Made by a program: the position numbers and the translations under genes. Below are positions 1 through 5,114 of a stretch of 8,308 bases of DNA, piece by piece. Positions within the stretch are counted from its first letter, which is position 1; the number at the start of each line of letters is the position of its first letter. A model generated the notes under the pieces. The model saw only the letters and a program-made list of their open reading frames with translations. It did no database searches and was not told the origin of the DNA. This DNA comes from an uncultured Burkholderiales bacterium (lineage in GTDB: Bacteria > Pseudomonadota > Gammaproteobacteria > Burkholderiales > Burkholderiaceae_C), in NCBI GenBank assembly GCA_903887655.1, contig CAISQQ010000465.1:1-8308 (forward strand). The letters are read 5' to 3'.

Positions 1-660
1 ACGGTAACCCGCTTGGCCTTGAGCGCTTGCGGCTTCTCGGGCAGCTTCAATCACGTCGTCTGGCAAGCCCGTGAGCTCCGACAGGTCCGCCAGATAAAAC
101 CAAGCATCGGTCGCATCGAGCACGTTTTCACTGAATTTTTGGGTCAATTGCGCGAGTTGCTCTTGCAGCTTGGCATAGTCCTCTTTGTCTTGTCCTTTCA
201 GTTGCGCGCCACCCAAAATGAAGTTGCGAAGCGCCAACTTCAAGGCGTGTTGTGCGTGTGGGTGTAAGCCCTCAGGCGCCACGCCCGCGTATTTGGCGAA
301 CAAGTCCTCGTTGGAGCCGAGCTGTGTCCAAAATTCCGTGACTTTGGGCAGCACTTGGTTGTAGGCTTGACGCAGGGGGGCTGAATCCATGACGGCATTC
401 AAGTGGTTGATCATGCCCCAGGCGCGACTCAAGTGCTCCACCGGCACATCGAGGAGGCGCTCCATGCCATCCCAATCGGATTTGAAAGTTGAGGAGGTGA
501 CACGCGCGAGCGCCTCTTGCGCTCGCTCAATGAGCGTGTCCATGGCGGGCTCAATGTGCTCGGCGCGCACGTCATCAAAACGCGCCGGGGTGCTGAAGTC
601 CAGCAACGGGTTGGAGGTCTCTGAGGGCAGGGTGTTGTTGGAGATCACGGTCTGAGTCAC
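1..660 (-). CDS. prlC: Oligopeptidase A, M3 family zinc metallopeptidase (5' part, runs off the left edge)
   Basis: This is a cytoplasmic M3 (thimet-type) oligopeptidase that degrades short peptides, including cleaved signal peptides. Only the first 220 residues are in the window. The family is usually about 680 residues, so the catalytic HExxH zinc site lies beyond the edge and cannot be checked. The N-terminus reads TSNPLLDFSTPARFDDVRAE followed by HIEPAMDTLIERA, which I recall as closely matching the start of E. coli PrlC (NPLL, then an F...I.PEH segment). The helical N-terminal M3 domain continues through WGMINHLNAVMDS, FILGGAQL and LAQLTQKFSENVLDATDAW. The start is a GTG at 660-658, chosen because it gives the conserved N-terminus and overlaps the folD stop as GTGA. 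The first in-frame ATG lies about 40 codons in and would remove conserved sequence. The 4-base overlap suggests coupled translation with folD. Recognition of the family is strong; the symbol follows the usual betaproteobacterial annotation. Confidence 0.9.
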   Translation of the reverse strand, partial: MTQTVISNNTLPSETSNPLLDFSTPARFDDVRAEHIEPAMDTLIERAQEALARVTSSTFKSDWDGMERLLDVPVEHLSRAWGMINHLNAVMDSAPLRQAYNQVLPKVTEFWTQLGSNEDLFAKYAGVAPEGLHPHAQHALKLALRNFILGGAQLKGQDKEDYAKLQEQLAQLTQKFSENVLDATDAWFYLADLSELTGLPDDVIEAAREAASAQGQAGYR

Positions 661-1526
661 ACTCTCGAGTTGGGGTGGGTGAGGGCAGCTTGCGCCGCGT
701 CCAAGGTGTTGGCCAGCAGCATCGTGATGGTCATGGGCCCGACGCCACCGGGTACCGGGGTGATGTAGGAGGCCACTTCTTTGACCGCGTCAAAGTCCAC
801 ATCGCCGCACAATTTGCCCATCTCGTCTCGGTTCATGCCCACATCGAGCACCACGGCACCGGGCTTGACCATGTCGGCTTTTATCAAGTGGCGCATGCCC
901 ACCGCCGCCACCAGCACGTCCGCTTGCAAGGTCTGGGCTTTGAGGTCGCGAGTGTGACTGTGGCAAATGGTGACGGTGGCGTTCCTTTGTAATAGCATCA
1001 ACGCCATGGGCTTGCCCACGATGTTGGAGCGGCCCACGACCACCGCATGCTTGCCCCCCAACTCAAAGCCAATGGCGTCGAGCATTTGGAGGCAACCGTG
1101 CGGTGTGCAGGGCCAAAAACTGGGTGCCCCGCACATCAAAGCGCCTGCGCTCTCCAAGTGAAAGCCATCCACATCCTTGTGCGGGGAGATGGCTTGGATC
1201 ACCGCTTGGGGGTCGATTTGAGCTGGCAAGGGGAGCTGCACCAAAATGCCGTGAATGCTGGTGTCGTGGTTGAGGCGATCAATTTCTTGCAGCAACTGTG
1301 CTTGGCTCATGTCCGCTTCAAATTTCAGCAGCAAGGAGTGCATGCCAATTTCTTCGCAGGCGAGCACCTTGTTTTTGACATACACCTGGCTTGCTGGGTG
1401 TTGGCCCACCAAGACCACGGCCAGTCCCGGCTTGAGGCCTTGCTCGATCAACCGGTTCACCCGTTGTCCGTAGTCACGTCTGAGGGTGTGCGAGAGTTGT
1501 TTGCCGTCAATGATGTGTGCGCTCAT
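657..1526 (-). CDS. folD: Bifunctional 5,10-methylenetetrahydrofolate dehydrogenase / methenyltetrahydrofolate cyclohydrolase
   Basis: FolD interconverts 5,10-methylene-THF, 5,10-methenyl-THF and 10-formyl-THF in the cytoplasm, with NADP as cofactor. It supplies one-carbon units for purines and formyl-Met-tRNA. The 289-residue protein has the family's normal length. Visible family signatures are the catalytic lysine in YVKNK (K53) followed by ACEEIG, the substrate-site segment HGILVQLPLP (residues 92-101, Q97), KDVDGFH (117-123, D120), the Rossmann nucleotide-binding segment VVVGRSNIVGKPMA (162-175), and the C-terminal PVPGGVGPMT (257-266). All residues expected for activity look intact. The ATG at 1526 begins MSAHIIDGKQL, the typical family start, although no clear Shine-Dalgarno sequence precedes it (CCACCACCCTAGCC lies just upstream). 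Its stop overlaps the prlC start. Transcription probably begins in the 1527-1667 gap, because a terminator after the response regulator separates the two units. Confidence 0.97.
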   Translation of the reverse strand: MSAHIIDGKQLSHTLRRDYGQRVNRLIEQGLKPGLAVVLVGQHPASQVYVKNKVLACEEIGMHSLLLKFEADMSQAQLLQEIDRLNHDTSIHGILVQLPLPAQIDPQAVIQAISPHKDVDGFHLESAGALMCGAPSFWPCTPHGCLQMLDAIGFELGGKHAVVVGRSNIVGKPMALMLLQRNATVTICHSHTRDLKAQTLQADVLVAAVGMRHLIKADMVKPGAVVLDVGMNRDEMGKLCGDVDFDAVKEVASYITPVPGGVGPMTITMLLANTLDAAQAALTHPNSRV

Positions 1527-1539
1527 GGCTAGGGTGGTG

Positions 1540-1553
1540 GTTTGTTAACGAAC
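1540..1553. repeat. Imperfect palindrome just upstream of folD (operator candidate)
   Basis: GTTTGTTAACGAAC is a 14-bp inverted repeat centred on GTTAAC, with six of seven base pairs matching. It ends 13 bases before the folD start codon. A symmetric site in this position could bind a dimeric regulator or simply be chance. I do not recognise it as the box of a known regulator, and no convincing -35/-10 pair was seen next to it. Confidence 0.3.
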
Positions 1554-1604
1554 TGTAGAGGGTGGAAAATGGGGGGCTCTTGGTGAGCTGGGCGACTGGG
1601 GCAC

Positions 1605-1643
1605 TGAGGGAATGAGGGAATGAGGGAATGAGGGAATGAGGGA
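1605..1643. repeat. Octamer tandem repeat (TGAGGGAA), 4.9 copies, between the regulator gene and folD
   Basis: The unit TGAGGGAA is repeated without a mismatch at 1605, 1613, 1621 and 1629, and a fifth copy at 1637-1643 lacks its last base. The array is flanked by near-identical 11-mers, GACTGGGGCAC (1594-1604) and GACTGGGACAC (1642-1652, sharing two bases with the last unit), which differ at one position. It lies in the non-coding leader or promoter region of folD, 79 bases upstream of its start. In the folD direction it reads TTCCCTCA, a C-rich and G-free strand. Octamer arrays like this can change copy number by replication slippage. Any effect here would be on spacing or leader length, because no reading frame is disrupted. 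Confidence 0.9.
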
Positions 1644-1661
1644 CTGGGACACCTTGAGCCC

Positions 1662-1709
1662 AAAAGGAAAGCCTCCAGGCCAGACGCACAATCTGGAGCT
1701 CGAGGCTTT
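1662..1709 (-). terminator. Probable intrinsic terminator after the response regulator gene
   Basis: Read on the minus strand, AAAGCCTC (1709-1702) pairs perfectly with GAGGCTTT (1675-1668). Inside, CCAGA (1696-1692) pairs with TCTGG (1684-1680) around a 7-base loop. The hairpin is followed by CC and then TTTT (1665-1662). It begins 24 bases after the regulator stop codon. The T tract is short, so termination could be partial, but position and orientation fit the end of the kinase-regulator unit and separate it from folD. Confidence 0.65.
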
Positions 1710-1733
1710 GGCGTGGGGCGACGCAGGTGAGCT

Positions 1734-2369
1734 TTAAGAGGCGGCTTTGGGGGGCGTGGAGCCCAGCGCGATTTTGAGCAGATCGGCCACCGTGTTGGCG
1801 TTGAGATTTTCCATGATGTTGGCGCGGTGGGCCTCAACCGTTTTGATGCTGATGCCCAGGTCGTCGGCTATTTGCTTGTTGAGCCGACCGGCCACAATGC
1901 GCTCGAGGACTTGGGCTTCACGGCTGGTGAGCTTGGACATCAATGCGTCACGAGAAGCGGCTTGTTGGTGGCCAGCAAAGGTCTCTTTGGCTTTTTCCAG
2001 CATCTGCTCGACCAAGGGGAGCAAGTCGTCTTCTTTGAAGGGCTTTTGGATGAAGTCCATGGCGCCTTTTTTCATGGTGTCCACGGCCATGGGCACGTCA
2101 CCATGGCCGGTGATGAACACGACGGGCAGGGGGGAATTCTTTTCGGTGAGTTTTTCTTGAAGCTCTAGACCGCTCATGCCACCCATGCGAATGTCCACAA
2201 TCAAGCAAGCCACTTCTTTGGGGTCATATCGGTTGAGAAAGGTCTCGGCAGAATCAAAGCAACGCACTCGGTAGTCCTTGCCCTCGAGCAACCACTGCAA
2301 GGAGTCGCGCACGGCCTCATCATCATCGACCACATAAACCGTGCCTTTTTTAGGAATCAAGCTCATCAT
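1734..2369 (-). CDS. FixJ/NarL-type response regulator (receiver plus LuxR-type DNA-binding domain)
   Basis: This is a cytoplasmic transcription regulator of 211 residues, the normal size for the FixJ class. The receiver domain (about 10-125) has the acidic pocket DDD at 15-17, the phospho-acceptor D59 in CLIVDIRM, the switch residue T87 in VVFITGHGDV and the conserved K109 in IQKPF. The C-terminal LuxR/GerE helix-turn-helix (about 145-205) reads LTSREAQVLERIVAGRLNKQ, then IADDLGISIKTVEAHRANIM, a textbook FixJ-family recognition region. All signalling residues are intact. The start may be the second ATG (2366, MSLIPKKG), because GGGG sits at a better distance from it; the two ATGs are adjacent, so this changes one residue only. 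It lies 52 bases downstream of the sensor kinase, which is presumably its phosphodonor. Targets are unknown. aceE-aceF, divergent from the kinase gene, is an obvious candidate, but this is inferred from position alone. I give no symbol because FixJ, TtrR and DctR-like proteins share this architecture. Confidence 0.93.
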   Translation of the reverse strand: MMSLIPKKGTVYVVDDDEAVRDSLQWLLEGKDYRVRCFDSAETFLNRYDPKEVACLIVDIRMGGMSGLELQEKLTEKNSPLPVVFITGHGDVPMAVDTMKKGAMDFIQKPFKEDDLLPLVEQMLEKAKETFAGHQQAASRDALMSKLTSREAQVLERIVAGRLNKQIADDLGISIKTVEAHRANIMENLNANTVADLLKIALGSTPPKAAS

Positions 2370-2421
2370 CTGTCCCCGTTCACCTGTTAAATCAAAATGT
2401 CAGCCCTTGAAGTGTATCGCT

Positions 2422-4935
2422 TTACGGGGTCACCAACTCTTCATGAGCCGGGAGCCAAAACGAAAAGCAGCATCCAATCACCTCATTGCCATTGTAGATG
2501 TTTTGCGCTTGCATCCGTCCTTGGTGGGATTCGACGATGCTGCGGCACAAATTCAGGCCTATCCCCATGCCTTCGGTTTTGGTGGAAAAGAAGGCTTCAA
2601 AGAGGCGCTCGAGCGCCTCGGGGGCAAGACCCAGCCCCGAGTCGGTGACCTTGAATTCAATCACCTGTTGGGCATCGATCAGCTGAGGCGTGACCTTCAT
2701 CTCCACATGTCGGTGGGGGTTGTCGCGCTTGGCGTTGTCAATCGATTCGGCCGAGTTGCGCAGCAAATTGACCAGCACTTGCTCGATCAAAATGGGCTCA
2801 ACCATGACGGGCGGTAAGTTGGCCGAGATGTAGTGGGTGAGTTTGACTTGGCGGCGTTTGAATTCGATTTCGGTGAGCTCGACCGCTTCCATCACAATCA
2901 TGCCGATGTTGGCCAAGCTGCGGTTGGGCTCACTGCGTTTGACAAAACTGCGGATGCGTTGAATGATCTGGCCCGCACGCTGGGCTTGGTGGGAGGTTTT
3001 CTCCAGCGCCAGCAAAAGATCATCCTCGCGCAGCTGTCCGCTCTTGATGCGCGAGACAATGCCGGTGCAGTAGTTGCTGATGGCGGTGAGCGGTTGGTTG
3101 AGTTCATGCGCGACGCTGGAGGCCATCTCGCCCATGGTCACCAAGCGACTCAAGGACTGGGCTCGCTCGGTTTGTTGGGCTTGCTGCTCTTCGGCTTGTC
3201 GGCGTGGGGTGATGTCGGTGGCGATGATCATTTGCGCCAAGCGCCCGTCAACCCAATTCAAGTAGCGCGATCGAACCTCAATCCACTTGGCCAAGCTGGG
3301 GATGAAGATTTCAGCGTTTTCAGAAAAGCTGCGCTCCAAATTTTGCGAGGGCAGACCCGCCAAGTCATCCGCATCTTGCGCTAAATTGTTCATCATCTGA
3401 ATGGATTCGAAAGCATCCTCGATCATTTGCAAATGGCCTTCACTTTTGGCACCAAACCATTGGCGATAGAGCTTGTTGGTGAAGAGCATTTCACTCGAAC
3501 CAATGGGGGTGACCGAAACCGAGGCGTCGAGCGCTTCCAAGACGGTGGTGAAGCGCTCGTAGGAGGCCGAGAGCTGTTGACGAATCCGATTGGGCTCGGT
3601 GATGTCGGTCATGGAGGTCATCCAACCCGACTGGGAGCCTTTGGCGTCGATCAAGGGGGACACATAAAGACGCGCATCAAAGAGCGTGCCGTCACGGCGT
3701 TTGACCCGCACTTGCAGACCCGTTTGGGTGTGGTTGCCACTGAGTTCCTCGGCCAATTTGGCGGCCAAGACCTCGCGGTCTGCATCTGGCCAGTAGGGAA
3801 AAGGGGGGTATTGACCCACGAGTTCGAGCTCCGACCAACCGGTCATTTGGCAAAACGCTGCGTTGACATAGGTGATGCAGCCATTCATGTCCATGGCGCG
3901 CATGCCCGTGAGCACCGAGTTTTCCATGGCACGCCTGAAATTGGTCTCGGCCACCAAAGCCTGCTGGGCTTGAAGGCGTCGCCGGGTGTGGCGCCAAGTG
4001 CCAATGAGCATCCAAGCGGTGAGCAGGCTCAAGAACGTGATCATCCAAAACAGGCCATTGCCAATCACCCCCTGTGAGGTGCGAAACGCTTGGGCTTTGA
4101 GGATCAAGCCGCTGCCCACGGGGGCAATCGGTACCTCGTAATGGTAGGGTGGCTTGATCCAGGGTGCCAAGTAAGCGGCACGCAGACTCGGCTTGATCAC
4201 CTGACCCGTGAGCAAGTGCTCATTGGCGTCCCAAATGGACAAGGCAACGCGCTCAATGACTTCTGGAGGGACGACAAAGCGCATGAGTCCATCGATCTTG
4301 TACTCGACCAAAAAAGCACCGTTGAAGTTGCCTTTGATGATGAAAGGCACAAAGAGTTGGAGTTGTGGCTCCGAGTCTTGTCTTGGCGCGTCAAGGCTGC
4401 TGGGAGGCGCGTAGGCAATTTGTCCGCGGGTTTTGACCCATTCAAAGGTCCGAATCAAACTGGGCGTTTTGAGCGCGTCGCCCAAGAGGTGGATTTGGGG
4501 GTTTTGAACCCCAGGGCCAGCATAGGAGTATTTCACGCGCATTTTGGCGTCTAGCCAACTCACTGCCGACACCTCAGGGTAGTGGGCGACGATGGAGCCG
4601 GCCTCTTTGAGAAAATCCAAGTTGGACACTTCGCCCGAAGCAATATCGCGTGACAAGCGCTGCACTTGCTCTTGGCGCTCCAAGAGTCGAATCCTCAGGC
4701 GCTGCTGCGCATACTCGATGTCACGCCTGACCGTTTCCTCTTCGCGCAAGATTTCTTCGTAGCGCAAGTAGCCAAATGCAGTGGCAATGGCGGCAAAGAA
4801 AAAGATGACCGCCGTCAAGGGAGCCATCAAGGCAAACCGGTCTTGTCGGCTTGGGCTTTGGTTGCGCCACCACGTTGTCCAAGTCTTCAAAACGACTTTC
4901 AAAGGGGAGCGAATGGTGTGCATGAGGCTGGGCAT
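2422..4935 (-). CDS. Membrane-bound PAS sensor histidine kinase (FixL/DctB-like core)
   Basis: This 837-residue kinase would autophosphorylate and pass phosphate to the regulator encoded 52 bases downstream. Layout: a basic cytoplasmic tail; a first membrane helix at about 36-56 (LMAPLTAVIFFFAAIATAFGY); a periplasmic region of roughly 235 residues (57-290) that begins with a long charged helix and may be a double-CACHE-type sensor by size and position; a second membrane helix at about 293-313; a signalling helix at 315-340; a PAS domain at about 331-447 (NFRRAMENSVLTGMRAMD, then RDGTLFDARLYVSPLID and MTDITE); a second, more divergent PAS-like segment at about 455-577; a coiled coil; and the kinase core. 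The core has the H box MGEMASSVAHELNQPL with H610, the N box VLVNLLRNSAES (721-731), the G1 box TDSGLGL (764-770), an F box FEAFFSTK and a G2 box GMGIGLNL (789-796), all intact. The ligand is unknown. No FixL-type heme-histidine context is evident in the PAS domains. The start could also be M5 at 4923; neither has a strong ribosome binding site. Confidence 0.93.
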   Translation of the reverse strand: MPSLMHTIRSPLKVVLKTWTTWWRNQSPSRQDRFALMAPLTAVIFFFAAIATAFGYLRYEEILREEETVRRDIEYAQQRLRIRLLERQEQVQRLSRDIASGEVSNLDFLKEAGSIVAHYPEVSAVSWLDAKMRVKYSYAGPGVQNPQIHLLGDALKTPSLIRTFEWVKTRGQIAYAPPSSLDAPRQDSEPQLQLFVPFIIKGNFNGAFLVEYKIDGLMRFVVPPEVIERVALSIWDANEHLLTGQVIKPSLRAAYLAPWIKPPYHYEVPIAPVGSGLILKAQAFRTSQGVIGNGLFWMITFLSLLTAWMLIGTWRHTRRRLQAQQALVAETNFRRAMENSVLTGMRAMDMNGCITYVNAAFCQMTGWSELELVGQYPPFPYWPDADREVLAAKLAEELSGNHTQTGLQVRVKRRDGTLFDARLYVSPLIDAKGSQSGWMTSMTDITEPNRIRQQLSASYERFTTVLEALDASVSVTPIGSSEMLFTNKLYRQWFGAKSEGHLQMIEDAFESIQMMNNLAQDADDLAGLPSQNLERSFSENAEIFIPSLAKWIEVRSRYLNWVDGRLAQMIIATDITPRRQAEEQQAQQTERAQSLSRLVTMGEMASSVAHELNQPLTAISNYCTGIVSRIKSGQLREDDLLLALEKTSHQAQRAGQIIQRIRSFVKRSEPNRSLANIGMIVMEAVELTEIEFKRRQVKLTHYISANLPPVMVEPILIEQVLVNLLRNSAESIDNAKRDNPHRHVEMKVTPQLIDAQQVIEFKVTDSGLGLAPEALERLFEAFFSTKTEGMGIGLNLCRSIVESHQGRMQAQNIYNGNEVIGCCFSFWLPAHEELVTP

Positions 4936-4956
4936 GCTTTCATTTTAGGCGCACTG

Positions 4957-4986
4957 GCCAGACGCTGGGCGTTCAACGCACCTGGC
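4957..4986. other. Weak stem-loop in the leader of the kinase gene
   Basis: GCCAG (4957-4961) can pair with CTGGC (4982-4986). The enclosed segment contains a further 11-bp inverted repeat, GCGTTCAACGC (4969-4979). On the minus strand it would lie in the untranslated leader of the kinase mRNA, ending about 21 bases before the start codon. The stem is short and could be accidental. On the plus strand a T6 run follows at 4993-4998, but six bases from the stem and with no upstream gene to terminate. Confidence 0.25.
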
Positions 4987-5019
4987 AGGCGGTTTTTTCA
5001 AAGACAGGCCTTAAATTTC

Positions 5020-5049
5020 ATAATACAAAAACATAATGCATCATTTGAA
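5020..5049 (-). promoter_or_regulatory. Tentative promoter for the kinase-regulator operon
   Basis: On the minus strand, TTCAAA (5049-5044, four of six matches to TTGACA) is followed after 18 bases by TATTAT (5025-5020, five of six matches to TATAAT). This predicts a leader of about 75-80 bases before the kinase start. The region is AT-rich and also has a CATAAT direct repeat (5019-5024 and 5032-5037). The -35 box is poor, so a positive regulator might be needed, or the real promoter may lie elsewhere in the gap. Confidence 0.35.
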
Positions 5050-5057
5050 ATTCAAAT
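5043..5057. promoter_or_regulatory. Perfect 15-bp palindrome, operator candidate between the divergent units
   Basis: ATTTGAAATTCAAAT consists of the arms ATTTGAA and TTCAAAT around a single central A. The arms match perfectly. It covers the predicted aceE -35 box and also the tentative -35 box facing the kinase gene. A dimeric regulator bound here would block or reset both promoters. It is not the PdhR box known from enterobacteria (ATTGGT, three bases, ACCAAT). Palindromes arise easily in AT-rich DNA, so function is inferred. Confidence 0.5.
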
Positions 5058-5072
5058 CTTTTGTGTGATAAT
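5045..5072 (+). promoter_or_regulatory. Predicted sigma70-type promoter of aceE-aceF
   Basis: A -35 box TTGAAA (5045-5050, five of six matches) and a -10 box GATAAT (5067-5072, five of six matches) are separated by 16 bases. A TG at 5064-5065, one base upstream of the -10 box, makes it an extended -10 element. Transcription would start near 5079, giving a leader of about 36 bases. This is the best promoter-like match I see in the gap. Confidence 0.65.
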
Positions 5073-5102
5073 GCTTTCAAAATAAACCATCCTCACGCCC
5101 AC

Positions 5103-5108
5103 AGGAGA
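5103..5108 (+). promoter_or_regulatory. Ribosome binding site that fixes the aceE start
   Basis: AGGAGA is followed by six bases and then the ATG at 5115. A longer in-frame reading from TTG at 5061 would start upstream of this site and inside the predicted -10 region, so the ATG at 5115 is the better start. The same CAGGAGACA sequence precedes aceF. Confidence 0.85.
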
Positions 5109-5114
5109 CAAGTC

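Noticed and set aside
1507..1837. Small minus-strand open frames spanning the octamer repeat (repeating SLIPSFPH-like peptide)
   Set aside because: The peptide repeat only translates the TGAGGGAA array, the frames overlap folD or the response regulator, and no start signal is evident.
2833..4554. Several plus-strand open frames of 150-220 codons opposite the kinase gene
   Set aside because: They are shadows of the kinase frame. None has a recognisable domain, and the kinase protein is intact along its whole length.
4957..4998. Plus-strand terminator (GCCAG/CTGGC stem followed by T6)
   Set aside because: The T run is six bases from the stem, the stem is only five pairs, and no plus-strand gene ends upstream.
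5061..5114. In-frame upstream extension of aceE from a TTG, adding 18 residues (MCDNAFKIN...)
   Set aside because: The TTG overlaps the predicted -10 region and has no ribosome binding site, while AGGAGA is ideally placed for the ATG at 5115. The protein from 5115 already has the usual E1 start.
4936..5114. Enterobacterial PdhR operator upstream of aceE
   Set aside because: No ATTGGT-N3-ACCAAT-like site is present; the palindrome found has different arms.
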